Assembly (NCBI RefSeq): GCF_005503625.1
Contig: NZ_SCMX01000021.1
Location: 29,052 to 93,051, forward strand
Length of the DNA: 64,000 bases
Direction: 5' to 3'
Source: Cupriavidus sp. 2SB
Lineage (GTDB): Bacteria; Pseudomonadota; Gammaproteobacteria; Burkholderiales; Burkholderiaceae
A program made the translations under genes and the position numbers. Under the pieces are notes generated by a model, which had not been told where the DNA came from, searched no databases, and saw nothing but the letters and a program-made list of their open reading frames with translations. Below are positions 44,343 to 54,249 of this stretch, in pieces. Within the stretch, counting starts at the first letter, position 1. Each line of letters starts with the position of its first letter.

Positions 44343-45536
44343 TCAGAAGAACGCTTGCAGACCGGTTTGGGCGCGGCCCAGGATCAGCGCGTGGATATCG
44401 TGCGTGCCTTCGTAGGTGTTGACCACTTCCAGGTTCACCACGTGGCGGATCACGCCGAACTCGTCCGAGATGCCATTGCCGCCGAGCATGTCGCGGGCTA
44501 CGCGAGCAATGTCGAGCGACTTGCCGCACGAGTTGCGTTTCATGATTGAGGTGATTTCCACTGCAGCGGTGCCTTCGTCCTTCATGCGGCCCAGGCGCAG
44601 GCAGCCTTGCAGGCCCAGCGTGATCTCGGTCTGCATATCGGCCAGCTTCTTCTGCACCAACTGCGTGGCGGCCAGCGGGCGGCCGAACTGCTTGCGGTCC
44701 AGCGTGTACTGGCGGGCGGTGTGCCAGCAGAATTCAGCGGCGCCCAGCGCGCCCCAGGCGATGCCGTAGCGGGCCGAGTTCAGGCAGGTGAACGGACCCT
44801 TCAGGCCGCTCACGTTGGGCATGATGTTCTCTTCGGGCACGAAGACCTGATCCATCACGATTTCGCCCGTGATGGACGTGCGCAGACCCACCTTGCCGTG
44901 GATGGCCGGAGCGGTCAGGCCCTTCCAGCCCTTTTCCAGGATGAAGCCGCGGATAGCTTCCTTGCCGTCATCGCCCATGAGCTTGGCCCAGACGACAAAG
45001 ACATCGGCGATCGGCGAGTTCGTGATCCACATCTTGGCGCCGGACAGCTCGTAGCCGCCTGCTACCTTCTTGGCGCGCGTGACCATCGAGCCCGGATCGG
45101 AGCCATGGTTCGGCTCGGTCAGGCCGAAGCAGCCGATCCATTCGCCGGTGGCCAGCTTGGGCAGGTACTTCTGCTTCTGTGCTTCGGTGCCGAATTCATA
45201 GATCGGCACCATCACCAGCGACGATTGCACGCTCATCATCGAGCGGTAGCCCGAATCCACACGCTCCACTTCACGTGCGATCAGGCCGTAGCTGACGTAG
45301 TTCAGGCCAGGGCCGCCGTACTGCTCGGGGATGGTCGGGCCGAGCAGGCCCAGTTCGCCCATCTCGCGGAAGATCTCCACATCGGTCTTCTCATTGCGGA
45401 ACGACTGCAGCACGCGCGGCATCAGCTTGTCCTGGCAATAGGCCGCGGCGGCGTCACGGATCATGCGCTCGTCATCGGTCAATTGCTGATCCAGCAGCAG
45501 CGGGTCGGTCCAGTCGAATTCGGCGTGTGCAGCCAT
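44343..45536 (-). CDS. gcdH: Glutaryl-CoA dehydrogenase
   Basis: GcdH is an FAD enzyme that oxidises and decarboxylates glutaryl-CoA to crotonyl-CoA in lysine and tryptophan breakdown. The start at 45536 ([19 protein letters not shown]) gives 397 residues. Family marks: [17 protein letters not shown], the RYGIAWG segment and the catalytic base E376 in [13 protein letters not shown]. It diverges from an IclR regulator with a palindrome between them. With kynA-kynU-kynB close by, the region is rich in aromatic/lysine catabolism. Confidence 0.95.
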   Translation of the reverse strand: MAAHAEFDWTDPLLLDQQLTDDERMIRDAAAAYCQDKLMPRVLQSFRNEKTDVEIFREMGELGLLGPTIPEQYGGPGLNYVSYGLIAREVERVDSGYRSMMSVQSSLVMVPIYEFGTEAQKQKYLPKLATGEWIGCFGLTEPNHGSDPGSMVTRAKKVAGGYELSGAKMWITNSPIADVFVVWAKLMGDDGKEAIRGFILEKGWKGLTAPAIHGKVGLRTSITGEIVMDQVFVPEENIMPNVSGLKGPFTCLNSARYGIAWGALGAAEFCWHTARQYTLDRKQFGRPLAATQLVQKKLADMQTEITLGLQGCLRLGRMKDEGTAAVEITSIMKRNSCGKSLDIARVARDMLGGNGISDEFGVIRHVVNLEVVNTYEGTHDIHALILGRAQTGLQAFF

Positions 45537-45596
45537 GGAGGTCTCCTTCGTAGTTCGGCGAGTAAGGGTGGAATCCGGTTCAGCCAGATATTTTCT

Positions 45597-45615
45597 GGTT
45601 CCGCATTGCGGAACC
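45597..45615. promoter_or_regulatory. Candidate IclR operator between gcdH and its divergent regulator
   Basis: A perfect inverted repeat GGTTCCGCATTGCGGAACC, arms of 8 bases around ATT, lies 61 bases from the gcdH start and 115 from the regulator start. The TTCCGN5CGGAA-like form fits IclR-family sites. Confidence 0.6.
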
Positions 45616-45729
45616 TTGTTCCGATGAGCTAGTATAGCTGAACCCGTTTTCGCTGCAACAGGCGTTTTTGCGGCCCCGGCGAATTGCGTTCGACAATCGA
45701 CCACACCCTTCTTTGATTGGAGTGCCGTC

Positions 45730-46554
45730 TTGGCTACCACCACCGCTTCCGCCGCCACCGATGCCGTCCGCGACGCCGCTGCACCCCGCGAACGCGAGAG
45801 CGATCCCAACTTCGTCACCGCGCTGGCGCGGGGTCTGGAACTGCTGCGCTGCTTCCGCACGGGCGAGGCGATGCTCGGCAATCAGGATTTCGTGCGCCGC
45901 ACGGGGTTCCCCAAGGCTACGGTCAGCCGGCTGGCTGGCACGCTGGTGCAGTTGGGATACCTGCGCTACGACGACAGCCTGGGCAAGTATGCGCTCGATG
46001 CTGGCGTGCTGGCCCTAGGGTTCTCATACTTGGCCGCGTCCGATGTGGTGGCGCTGGCGCGCCCGCACATGCTGGCCTTTGCGCAGACGCATGGGGTGTC
46101 GGTGTCGCTGGGCAAGCGCGAGCGGCTGGAGGTGATTTACCTCGACTCGATCCGTAACGATGCGGGCGCGATGCTCGGACTGGGCGTGGGTTCGCGGCTG
46201 TCCCTGATATCGAGTTCGATGGGGCGCGCCTATCTGGCGGCCTTGCCGGCAGCCAGGCGCGAGCGGGTGCTGGGGGAGTTCTCGCAGGCGTTCCCGGAGC
46301 AGTGGAGGCAGCAGGAGACCCCGATGCGCGCCGCACTGGCCCAGGCCGAGCGCGATGGCTACGCGGCGTCGTTCCGCGACTGGCATCCGGCCATTCACGC
46401 GTGCGCCGTGGCGTTTCGTCCGGTGGGAGAGAAGGATTTGCACATGCTGAGTTGCAGTGCTTCGTATGGCGCGGTCAGCGAGGAAACGTTTCGCGAGACG
46501 CTGGCGCCGGCGCTGCAGGCGCTGGGGATGAGGTTGTCGGAGGTGGGGCGGTAA
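45730..46554 (+). CDS. IclR-family transcriptional regulator, likely regulator of gcdH
   Basis: A 274-residue IclR-type regulator: N-terminal winged helix-turn-helix (about 27-90; [15 protein letters not shown]...[20 protein letters not shown]) and C-terminal effector domain ([24 protein letters not shown]...). The start is TTG at 45730 with GGAG upstream; there is no nearby ATG in frame. The N-terminal 25 residues are Ala/Thr-rich. Its divergent position makes gcdH the likely target; the effector is probably a glutarate or glutaryl-CoA derivative, an inference. Confidence 0.87.
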   Translation: MATTTASAATDAVRDAAAPRERESDPNFVTALARGLELLRCFRTGEAMLGNQDFVRRTGFPKATVSRLAGTLVQLGYLRYDDSLGKYALDAGVLALGFSYLAASDVVALARPHMLAFAQTHGVSVSLGKRERLEVIYLDSIRNDAGAMLGLGVGSRLSLISSSMGRAYLAALPAARRERVLGEFSQAFPEQWRQQETPMRAALAQAERDGYAASFRDWHPAIHACAVAFRPVGEKDLHMLSCSASYGAVSEETFRETLAPALQALGMRLSEVGR

Positions 46555-46571
46555 GGTCCGGTCTTCCCATT

Positions 46572-46703
46572 GTTTTCTCCCCTCTCCCTCTGGGAGAGGG
46601 GCGGGGGTGAGGGCAAGCCGTGCAAATTGCGACTCGGTCGGCAAGCAGAGCCGCTGGCCCTCACCCCCAACCCCTCTCCCGCAAGCGGGAGAGGGGAGAA
46701 AAC
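46572..46703. repeat. Composite palindromic repeat, copy 2
   Basis: A 132-base near-perfect palindrome: GTTTTCTCCCCTCTCCC at one end and GGGAGAGGGGAGAAAAC at the other, with hairpins at both ends and a central core (46618-46655, GTGCAAATTGCGACTC...GGCAAGCAGA). It lies between the convergent IclR-type regulator and kynA genes and may serve both as terminator. Confidence 0.88.
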
Positions 46704-46720
46704 AAGAGGGAGAGACAGAC

Positions 46721-47602
46721 CTACAAATCCGTCCGCAACTTCCACAACTCCGGAAACAGCACCACGTCCAGCATCCTGCGCAGGTAGCTCACGCCTTCGG
46801 TGCCGCCGGTGCCGCGTTTGAAGCCGATCACGCGTTCCACCGTTGTGACATGGCGGAAGCGCCATTGGCGGAAGGCGTCTTCGAGGTCGACAAACTTTTC
46901 GCCGAGTTCGTACAGGTCCCAGTGTGCTGACGGATTCCGATAGATCTCAAGCCACGCGGCCTCGACCGATTCGTTGTAGGCCAGCGGCTCGGTCCAGTCG
47001 CGCTCCACCACGTTGGCGTCGATCGCAAAGCCGCGACGTGCCATCAGGCGAATCGCCTCGTCATACATCGACGGGGTTTGCAGTGCCGTTTCCACCAGCT
47101 TCATATGCTCGGGACGATGCGCATGGGGGCGCAGCATCGCGGCATTCTTGTTGCCGAGGATGAACTCGATCTCGCGGTACTGGTACGACTGGAAACCGGA
47201 CGACGCACCCAGGTAAGGCCGCATTGCGGAGTACTCGGGCGGGGTCATCGTGGCCAGTACGTTCCAGGCTTGCACGAGTTGATCCATGATGCGCGAGACG
47301 CGTGCCAGCATCTTGAACGCAGGCTGCAACTGGTCTGTCTTCACGGATTCGCGCGCCGCGCGCAATTCGTGCAGCATCAGCTTCATCCACAGTTCGGTGG
47401 TCTGGTGCTGGACGATGAACAGCATCTCGTTATGGTCGGGCGAGAGTGGGTGCTGGGCCGACAAGATCTGGTCGAGACCCAGGTAGTCGCCGTAGCTCAT
47501 GTCGCGCGCGAAATCCATCTGCGCGCCATGCCAGCCCTCTGCATCGGCGCCTGCCGCAGGGGCGGCGCCGTGTCCCATCGGACATCCCTTGAATTCGCTC
47601 AT
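46721..47602 (-). CDS. kynA: Tryptophan 2,3-dioxygenase
   Basis: This heme enzyme opens the indole ring of L-tryptophan to N-formylkynurenine, the first step of the kynurenine route. The 293-residue protein has [44 protein letters not shown] and [14 protein letters not shown], all hallmarks; the proximal heme His lies in the [19 protein letters not shown] region. It is the third gene of kynB-kynU-kynA, just 12 bases past kynU, the order by which the pathway is encoded here. Confidence 0.97.
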   Translation of the reverse strand: MSEFKGCPMGHGAAPAAGADAEGWHGAQMDFARDMSYGDYLGLDQILSAQHPLSPDHNEMLFIVQHQTTELWMKLMLHELRAARESVKTDQLQPAFKMLARVSRIMDQLVQAWNVLATMTPPEYSAMRPYLGASSGFQSYQYREIEFILGNKNAAMLRPHAHRPEHMKLVETALQTPSMYDEAIRLMARRGFAIDANVVERDWTEPLAYNESVEAAWLEIYRNPSAHWDLYELGEKFVDLEDAFRQWRFRHVTTVERVIGFKRGTGGTEGVSYLRRMLDVVLFPELWKLRTDL

Positions 47603-47614
47603 GATCTGCTCCGC

Positions 47615-48871
47615 TCAGGTCACTGCTGTCCGCACGGCAAAGCGCGCGTCGCGGTACACGCGACTATCGAGCACGTCTCGTAGGATCTCCACGGCGTCCC
47701 AGACTTCGGTGAAGCTCGTGTACAGCGGCGTAAAGCCGAAGCGTGCGATGCCCGGTTCGCGGTAGTCGCCAATGACGCCACGTTCGATCAGCGCGGCCAC
47801 CAGTGCATAACCGTCCGGGTGCGCGAAGCTGACCTGGCTGCCGCGCTTCGCGTGTTCGAGTGGCGTGACGAGCGTCAGCGGATGGTGTCCGCAGCGGGCT
47901 TCCACGAGTTCGATAAACAGATCGGTCAGCTTCAGCGATTTCGCGCGCAGGGCGGTCATGCTGGTCTGCGCGAAGATGTCGAGGCCGCATTCGACCATCG
48001 CCAGCGACGTGACTGGCTGCGTGCCGCAGAGGAAACGGTCGATGCCATTGGCCGGCACGTACTGCGGCGACATCGCGAACGGTGCGCGATGGCCCCACCA
48101 GCCCGACAGCGGTTGCCAGAACTGGTCGCGCAGCGACGGTGATACCCAGACGAATGCCGGCGAGCCCGGACCGCCGTTCAGGTACTTGTACGTGCAGCCG
48201 ATCGCATAGTCGGCCTGGGCCGCGTTCAGCGACACGGGCACGGCGCCAGCCGAGTGAGCCAGATCCCAGACCGTCAGCGCGCCGCGTGCGTGCGCGAGTT
48301 CGGTCAGGCCGGCCATGTCGAGCATCTCGCCGGTCTTGTAGTTGACGTGCGTGAGCATCAGCACGGCGGTGTCGGCGCCTACGGCGGCGTCGATCTCGCT
48401 GGGGCTGTTGACGAGCCGGACTTCGTAGCCTTGCTGCAGCAGGTCGGCCAGGCCCTGGGCGATGTAGAGATCGGTTGGGAAATTGCTGGCTTCGGACACG
48501 ATCACGCGGCGTGCCGGATCGCGCTGTTGCTGCACGCGCACGGCGGCAGTGAGCACCTTGAACAGATTGATCGATGTGGTATCGGTGACCACCACCTCGT
48601 CATGACCGGCACCGATCAGCGGCGCCAGCAGGTTGCCCAGCCGCTGTGGCAGGTCGAACCAGCCCGCCGTGTTCCAGCTGCGAATCAGGCCGTTGCCCCA
48701 TTCGCTATTGACCACTTCCGAAGCCCGCGCAGCGGCGGCGCGCGGGCGCGCACCGAGCGAGTTGCCATCGAGGTAGATCACGCCTTCGGGCAGGGCGAAC
48801 TGTTCACGGAGTGCGCGGAGCGGGTCGTCCCGGTCCATCGCCTCGCAGCGTGTACGCGTCAGGGTTGTCAT
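47615..48871 (-). CDS. kynU: Kynureninase
   Basis: KynU is a PLP enzyme that cleaves kynurenine to anthranilate and alanine. The start at 48871 ([19 protein letters not shown]) gives 418 residues. The PLP lysine is K229 in [26 protein letters not shown] and DLAHSAGA are further family motifs. It lies 34 bases after kynB, and no 2-hydroxylation enzyme is nearby, so the route here leads to anthranilate. Confidence 0.97.
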   Translation of the reverse strand: MTTLTRTRCEAMDRDDPLRALREQFALPEGVIYLDGNSLGARPRAAAARASEVVNSEWGNGLIRSWNTAGWFDLPQRLGNLLAPLIGAGHDEVVVTDTTSINLFKVLTAAVRVQQQRDPARRVIVSEASNFPTDLYIAQGLADLLQQGYEVRLVNSPSEIDAAVGADTAVLMLTHVNYKTGEMLDMAGLTELAHARGALTVWDLAHSAGAVPVSLNAAQADYAIGCTYKYLNGGPGSPAFVWVSPSLRDQFWQPLSGWWGHRAPFAMSPQYVPANGIDRFLCGTQPVTSLAMVECGLDIFAQTSMTALRAKSLKLTDLFIELVEARCGHHPLTLVTPLEHAKRGSQVSFAHPDGYALVAALIERGVIGDYREPGIARFGFTPLYTSFTEVWDAVEILRDVLDSRVYRDARFAVRTAVT

Positions 48872-48905
48872 ATCGAATTCTGCTTGCAGGAGGGTAGGAG
48901 GTTGT

Positions 48906-49562
48906 TCAAAGCGCGCGCAGCACGGCACGTACCGGGCTGGCGTCGAGCGTTGCCAGCCGTAGTGGCAAGGCGATGAGTTCGTAATCGCCAGCGGGCACGT
49001 CATCTAGCACGATGCCTTCGAGAATGGCGAGCCGATGGTCGCGCACGGCGTGGTGCGCATCCATGGTCTTGGAGGTTTCGGGGTCCAGCGACGGCGTGTC
49101 GATGCCGATCAGCTTCACGCCACGGCTGGCGAGCAGCGCGATGGTCTCGGGCGCTACGGCGCAGAACGCGGAATCCCAGGCGCCCAGCGGCGCGGTCTGG
49201 TACGTGCGCAACAGCACGCGCGGTGGCACGTCGCTCAAAGCATGGTCGATATGTTGCGGCTCCACACGCGGCGCGGCGCCGATGCAGTGGATCACGCGGC
49301 AAGGGCCGAGGTAGGCGTCGAGCGGCACCTCGCCAATCGGTGCACCGTCTGCCGCGTAGTGCAGCGGGGCATCGGCGTGCGCGCCCGTGTGCGGCGACAT
49401 CGTGATCTTGCCCACGTTGACTGGGCAGTGCTCGTCGAGTTGCCACGCAGGCTCATGACGGAACGGCGTGTCGCCAGGCCAGACCGGCGTGGCGTTCGAG
49501 ACCGGGGGCGTGATGTCCCAGAGGCGGCGGGAATCCGTGTGGACTAAGGGGGCGTTCGGCAT
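48906..49562 (-). CDS. kynB: Kynurenine formamidase
   Basis: KynB hydrolyses N-formylkynurenine to kynurenine. It is a metal-dependent cyclase-like hydrolase of 218 residues with the zinc motif [11 protein letters not shown] (H58, H62, D64) and a further metal-site stretch GIDTPSLDP. First gene of the kynB-kynU-kynA operon, divergent from the Lrp-type regulator. Confidence 0.95.
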   Translation of the reverse strand: MPNAPLVHTDSRRLWDITPPVSNATPVWPGDTPFRHEPAWQLDEHCPVNVGKITMSPHTGAHADAPLHYAADGAPIGEVPLDAYLGPCRVIHCIGAAPRVEPQHIDHALSDVPPRVLLRTYQTAPLGAWDSAFCAVAPETIALLASRGVKLIGIDTPSLDPETSKTMDAHHAVRDHRLAILEGIVLDDVPAGDYELIALPLRLATLDASPVRAVLRAL

Positions 49563-49667
49563 TGGGGCGTTGTCTCGGGGGCGTTTCTAAAGACGCGGTG
49601 CGTGCAGGGATCATAGTCAAAACCCGCGAGAAGAGGCTTGCGAAATGGGGCGTCGAAGCGCGGTTGT

Positions 49668-49687
49668 TTCGCATAGAATTGTGCGAA
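49668..49687. promoter_or_regulatory. Candidate KynR operator in the kynB-kynR gap
   Basis: TTCGCATAGAATTGTGCGAA is an inverted repeat with 6-base arms around 8 bases. Further TGCGAA half-sites are at 49640-49645 and 49708-49713, giving three spaced by about 30-42 bases, a pattern common for Lrp-type regulators. Confidence 0.5.
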
Positions 49688-49715
49688 TGGCACAAAAAAC
49701 AGTGGATTCTGCGAA

Positions 49716-50192
49716 ATGACCCTCGATCCAACCGATTTGCGCATCCTGACCGCGCTGCAGGAGAACGGACGCATCAGCAACCAGGACCTCGCCGACCGCG
49801 TGGCGCTATCGCCCTCGGCCTGTCTGCGGCGGGTGCGGTTGCTGGAAGAGAGCGGGGTGATTGGCGGCTACAACGCGTGGTTCGATGCGGAGCAGCTAGG
49901 GCTGGAGATCGAGGCCATCGTGCAGGTGTCGATGCGGCACGATGTGGAGGGATGGCACGACACGTTCAATGCCGTGGTGCAGACGTGGCCGGAAGTGCTG
50001 ACAGCCTATGTGATTACGGGGGATAGCAACTACATCCTGCGCGTGCAGGCGCGCAACCTGAAGCACTATTCGGATTTCATCGTGAACCGGCTGTACCGTA
50101 CGCCGGGGGTCATGGATATCCGCTCCAACATCGTGCTGCAGCGGATCAAGACCGATGGATCGCCGTTGGCGATCCTCAAGGAAAGTAACTAG
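49716..50192 (+). CDS. kynR: Lrp/AsnC-family regulator, likely KynR
   Basis: A 158-residue Lrp/AsnC protein: helix-turn-helix (about 5-55; LDPTDLRILTALQENGRISNQDLADRVALSPSACLRRV) and a RAM ligand domain. Divergent placement from kynBUA matches KynR, known in Pseudomonas as the kynurenine-responsive activator of kyn genes. The assignment rests on position and family. Confidence 0.85.
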   Translation: MTLDPTDLRILTALQENGRISNQDLADRVALSPSACLRRVRLLEESGVIGGYNAWFDAEQLGLEIEAIVQVSMRHDVEGWHDTFNAVVQTWPEVLTAYVITGDSNYILRVQARNLKHYSDFIVNRLYRTPGVMDIRSNIVLQRIKTDGSPLAILKESN

Positions 50193-50202
50193 CGGTCGGC
50201 AA

Positions 50203-50766
50203 CTAGCGGTCAGTCGGGCAGAGCGGGCAGAGCGTGGAGAATTGCGCGCCCTGGAACACCAGCGGATCGCCGCCAGCATCCAGAATGCCGCAACGCTCCA
50301 CTTCGCCGACGAAAATCGTGTGGTCGCCTTCGTCATAACGGCTGCGATTGTGGCATTCGAACCACGCCAGCGCGCTGCCGAGGATGGGCAGTCCGGTTTC
50401 GGACAGGCGATAGTCCACGCCGGCAAAGCGATCGCCCTTGAGCGTGGCAAAGCGTTGGCACAGGTCCAGTTGCGACGCCGCCAGCACATTGATGATGTAG
50501 TGCGAACCGTCGCGGAACATCGGCAGGCTGTTGGCGCGGTGGGCCATGCTCCACAGCACGAGCGGCGGCGACATCGATACCGAGTTGAACGAACTGGCGG
50601 TAATACCGATGAACGGCGCGCCGTTGGCATACGGATGGCCGGCCGCGCGGGTGGTAATCACCGTCACGCCGGTGGCGAACTGCGACAGCGCACGCTTGAA
50701 ATGCTGGCTGTCGAAATCGGGAGCGGTGGCCGTGCGGCCCGTAACGGGGGCGTCGGCCTCTGGCAT
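50203..50766 (-). CDS. Flavin reductase family protein (RutF/HpaC type)
   Basis: A 187-residue NAD(P)H:flavin oxidoreductase-like protein that would supply reduced FMN or FAD to a monooxygenase. Marks: HFKRALSQFATGVTVITT, the flavin-binding GITASSFNSVSMSPPLVLWS, and FAGVDYRLSETGLPILGSALAWFEC. The start at 50766 (MPEADAPV) is favoured by GAGAG seven bases upstream; ATGs at 50805 and 50826 would add 13 or 20 residues. No monooxygenase partner is adjacent. Its stop lies 10 bases from the kynR stop on the other strand. Confidence 0.82.
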   Translation of the reverse strand: MPEADAPVTGRTATAPDFDSQHFKRALSQFATGVTVITTRAAGHPYANGAPFIGITASSFNSVSMSPPLVLWSMAHRANSLPMFRDGSHYIINVLAASQLDLCQRFATLKGDRFAGVDYRLSETGLPILGSALAWFECHNRSRYDEGDHTIFVGEVERCGILDAGGDPLVFQGAQFSTLCPLCPTDR

Positions 50767-50976
50767 GCCCATCTCTCGGGCTCCACACAAATCCATGATC
50801 TTCATATCGGGTTGGCCGGCGCGCATTCAACACGCACAAGCTAATCCGCGGGGGCGGCAACTTCGGTGGCCTGCCGCACAAAAACCGTGCGACTGCGGAA
50901 GGCCCAATTGTAGCGGACATCGGGCATGGGCTCCGGGGTGACCTTACCGGCAGATGTTCTATGTGATTCCGATGTC

Positions 50977-52032
50977 CTATGCGGTGCCGAGCCTGTCGGC
51001 AATCGCTGTGGCCAACCCAACGATGCTGAGTGGCGCGCAGCCTTCGGCATTGTTGCTCACGATGACGTAGGCGGGCTGCCCGGCCTGCAGCGTGCGGACC
51101 ACTACATCGGCGATGGCATTGCGCGTCTCCGTGTCCGGGTCCGCAAGCTTGTCGAAGGGGGAGAAGGCTTTCTCGGCCATCGCATAGGACCGGCCTTCGC
51201 GCAGCATCCAGCGCAGGACGAGTGGTCCGGGCGCGCCATCGTCCATCAGCGCCTGGGCTTGCGCCTGCCGGGGCACGGAAGGCAGACGATCCCGCGCGGC
51301 CAGGCAGAAGCGCACGCCGTGATCGCGCAGCAGGCGGATGTAGCGCGGCGTCAGCAGGGACGCGTCGCGCATTTCCACGGCATAGCAGGCGTTTGGCGTC
51401 AGCGTTGGTTCGAGCGGCGGCAGCGCGGCAAGGAATGCTTCGAGTCGCGCGAACAGCGCCGGGCCATCGTCGGCAAGACTCTGCAAAGGCGAAAGCTGGA
51501 ACAGCAGGGGACCACAACGCGCGCCGAGTCCCGTTGTGGCCGGCTCGATAAAGTCGCGAATGGCGATTTCCGCGTCGAGAAATGCGGCATTGGCCAGGCG
51601 TCCCGCGCCGTCGGGGCCGCGCAGCCAGGCATCGCAAACGCTGGCCGGTGCCTTTACCAGGAAGCGGAAGTGCTCAGGCACCTGCGCTGCGTACCGCAGG
51701 TAATCGGTAATCGGAATGGGACCATAGAAGCCGCGATCGATACCGGCGGCGCGCAACAGCGGATGCTGGCCGCAGGCTTCCAGGCCCTTGCGCGACAGCA
51801 GGCTTTCCGTGTACTCGCCGTCGTAGACCATGCCGTGCCAGCCTGGGTACGACCACGACGACGTACCGAAATACAGGTTCGACGGCAGCCCCGCGGCGAG
51901 CGCGTTCAGGGCGGGGTCGTGCGTCCATGGCTGGACGACCTTGCCGACGGCTTGCTTCTTGACGGGTGTGGGCGTGGAGGCGGTGTCCGGCGACGCAGGT
52001 GCATCGCCGAACAGGTCGAGGTTAGGGGTCAA
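50977..52032 (-). CDS. DUF72 (YecE-like) family protein
   Basis: A TIM-barrel-like protein of unknown enzymatic role. The family core starts at [19 protein letters not shown] near residue 48 and continues with [39 protein letters not shown] and LVLRWM. A polar N-terminal stretch (about 1-40) precedes it. The start is uncertain: a TTG at 52032 three bases beyond the cfa stop gives 351 residues; no ATG lies near. It is probably cotranscribed with cfa. Confidence 0.8.
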   Translation of the reverse strand: MTPNLDLFGDAPASPDTASTPTPVKKQAVGKVVQPWTHDPALNALAAGLPSNLYFGTSSWSYPGWHGMVYDGEYTESLLSRKGLEACGQHPLLRAAGIDRGFYGPIPITDYLRYAAQVPEHFRFLVKAPASVCDAWLRGPDGAGRLANAAFLDAEIAIRDFIEPATTGLGARCGPLLFQLSPLQSLADDGPALFARLEAFLAALPPLEPTLTPNACYAVEMRDASLLTPRYIRLLRDHGVRFCLAARDRLPSVPRQAQAQALMDDGAPGPLVLRWMLREGRSYAMAEKAFSPFDKLADPDTETRNAIADVVVRTLQAGQPAYVIVSNNAEGCAPLSIVGLATAIADRLGTA

Positions 52033-52034
52033 TC

Positions 52035-53276
52035 TCAGCTGCTGGTTCCGATCGGAGAAGCGTAAATATAGCGCCGCGAGACCGGGAACGTATCGGCGGG
52101 GCGATCCGCCTTCTGGCAGATGACCTGGTAGATCGACATCTTGCCGGTGGTGAAGGCGTGTGCGCAGCCTGCCAGGTAGATGCGCCAGATGCGGTATTTC
52201 TTCTCGCCGACCATGGCCCGGATGGTCTCCGCATTGCTCTCGAAGTTCTCGGCCCAATGCCGCAACGTCTGCGCGTAGTGGCGGCGCAGCAGTTCCACAT
52301 CGAAGGCTTCGAGCCCGCCCTTCTGGGCCGTGGTCAGCACCATGCCGATATGGGGCAACTCGCCTTGCGGAAAGACGTAGCGGTCCATGAAGGCGGACCC
52401 GTCCATTGGCACTTCGCCGCTGTCGGCATCGGGAGACGTGATGCCGTGATTCAGCGCCACGCCGTCATCCTTGAGCAGGTCGCGGATACGGCCGAAGTAG
52501 CCGGGCAGGTTCTCCTTGCCCACATGCTCGAACATGCCGACGCTGGTGATGCGGTCGAACTGCCCCTGCGTGTCGCGATAGTCCTGCAGCCGGATCTCGA
52601 TGCGGTCCTGCAGCCCCGCCGCCTTCACGCGCTCGGTGGCCATGTCGAACTGGTTCTGGCTCAGCGTGATGCCCACGCAGCGCGCGCCGAATTTCTCCGC
52701 TGCGCGGATGACCAGCGCGCCCCAGCCGCAGCCGATATCGAGCAGCGTCTGGCCCGGCTGCAACTGCACCTTGGTCAGGATATGGTCGATCTTCTTGAGC
52801 TGCGCAGTGGCCAGGTCCTCGGTGCCATCCTCGAAGTACGCACACGAGTAGACCATGCGCGGATCGAGCCAGAGCTGGTAGAACGCGTTGGAGACGTCGT
52901 AGTGGTACTGGATCGACGCCTTGTCTTCTTCCTTGGTATGCGTGAAGTGGTCGGCCACCCGGGCGAGCATGCCGCCTGCCCGGCGGGCGGCCGCGGCAGA
53001 AAGGCCATAGCCCACCTTGATGATGTCGGCCAGCCGGCCGTCCAGGTCGATCTTCTCCTGGACATAGGCTTCGCCAAGATTATCAAGGCTTGGTACGAGC
53101 AGTAGGGGCAGGGCGGATGCCTCGCGCACGGTCAGCGTGACGTCCGGCTTTTCGAAATGGCCAAGCTGGTATTCACTGCCGTTCCACAGGCGGAGCCTGA
53201 CTGGCAGGTTGGCGTGCTCCCGCACGTCGGAGATCCAGCTATCGAGCTGCTTTTCCAGGGCTTGTTTGAAGAACAT
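52035..53276 (-). CDS. cfa: Cyclopropane-fatty-acyl-phospholipid synthase
   Basis: Cfa transfers a methylene from S-adenosylmethionine to unsaturated fatty-acyl chains of membrane lipids, usually in stationary phase or acid stress. The start at 53276 (MFFKQALEKQ) has GGGAGAAAG upstream and gives 413 residues. The SAM-binding LLDIGCGWGA is at 178-187; before it YHYDVSNAFYQLWLDPRMVYSCAYF and after it NLPGYFGRI are Cfa signatures. Confidence 0.93.
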   Translation of the reverse strand: MFFKQALEKQLDSWISDVREHANLPVRLRLWNGSEYQLGHFEKPDVTLTVREASALPLLLVPSLDNLGEAYVQEKIDLDGRLADIIKVGYGLSAAAARRAGGMLARVADHFTHTKEEDKASIQYHYDVSNAFYQLWLDPRMVYSCAYFEDGTEDLATAQLKKIDHILTKVQLQPGQTLLDIGCGWGALVIRAAEKFGARCVGITLSQNQFDMATERVKAAGLQDRIEIRLQDYRDTQGQFDRITSVGMFEHVGKENLPGYFGRIRDLLKDDGVALNHGITSPDADSGEVPMDGSAFMDRYVFPQGELPHIGMVLTTAQKGGLEAFDVELLRRHYAQTLRHWAENFESNAETIRAMVGEKKYRIWRIYLAGCAHAFTTGKMSIYQVICQKADRPADTFPVSRRYIYASPIGTSS

Positions 53277-53499
53277 GCGGCTTTCTCCCGATTGGTTCGT
53301 GATTCCTCTCGAAATGAAATGCCCCACGGTCGGCTGCGCTTACTGCGTGGATGCCGCAGCGCTGGCCTTGGGGGCCGCATCGATGCATGGCCGATGCGGC
53401 GGCACAGAAAACTTTACGCCAAATCCCCGGATTGTGCAGTGCGCGTCCCGCACCGTCAGTGCCTGTCAGGTCAGGCAGACATTTGCGCTCGGTCGTGGC

Positions 53500-54138
53500 T
53501 CAAGGCGAGAGACGCACGATCTGCCAGCTGCCGTCGGCCTGCTTGCGATAGCCAATGCGGTCGTGCAGTCGTGAAGGACGACCCTGCCAGAATTCCATCC
53601 ATGTCGGGCTGACCCGATAGCCGCCCCAGTGCGGGGGACGCGGCGGGTTCTCGCCGTACTTGGTGCGGAAATCGGCTTCGCGCGCTTCGAGTACGTCGCG
53701 GCCCGAGACTTCGCGGCTTTGCTCGGAGGCCCAGGCGCCCAGGCGGGAGCCCAGCGGGCGCGAGGCGTAATAGGCGTCGCTTTCGGCATCGGCCACTTTC
53801 TCGACGATGCCCTCCACGCGCACCTGCCGTTCGAGCTGTACCCAATGGAATAGCAGTGCCGCGCGCGGATTGGCCCCGAGGTCCAGCCCCTTGCGGCTTT
53901 CGTAGTTCGTGAAGAACGTGAATCCGTGCTCGTCCATGCCCTTGAGCAGCACGATGCGCGCGGACGGCTGGCCGTCGCTGGCCACCGTGGCAAGCGTCAT
54001 CGCGTTGGGTTCGGGGAGCTTGGATTGCATCGCCTCGTCGAACCAGCTCTGGAACTGGCGGATGGGGTCAGCGGCTACGTCGGATTCTGAAAGTGCGCTC
54101 AGCATGTAGTTGCGGCGCAGGTCGGCGAGTTGGGTCAT
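53500..54138 (-). CDS. pdxH: Pyridoxamine 5'-phosphate oxidase
   Basis: PdxH is an FMN enzyme oxidising pyridoxine or pyridoxamine 5'-phosphate to PLP. It is 212 residues from [12 protein letters not shown]. Marks are [41 protein letters not shown] and the C-terminal [24 protein letters not shown], all close to the family consensus. PLP feeds the several PLP enzymes in the window, although that link is only general. Confidence 0.97.
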   Translation of the reverse strand: MTQLADLRRNYMLSALSESDVAADPIRQFQSWFDEAMQSKLPEPNAMTLATVASDGQPSARIVLLKGMDEHGFTFFTNYESRKGLDLGANPRAALLFHWVQLERQVRVEGIVEKVADAESDAYYASRPLGSRLGAWASEQSREVSGRDVLEAREADFRTKYGENPPRPPHWGGYRVSPTWMEFWQGRPSRLHDRIGYRKQADGSWQIVRLSP

Positions 54139-54249
54139 GTCGCGGCTTGAAGGGTCAGGCGCGCGCGCGGAATCACGCGCGCAGATGCTTCGAGTATAGC
54201 GAATGCGCCGGGGCGCGCATTTGCGTTGCCGCAAGCAAAAATGGACGAT

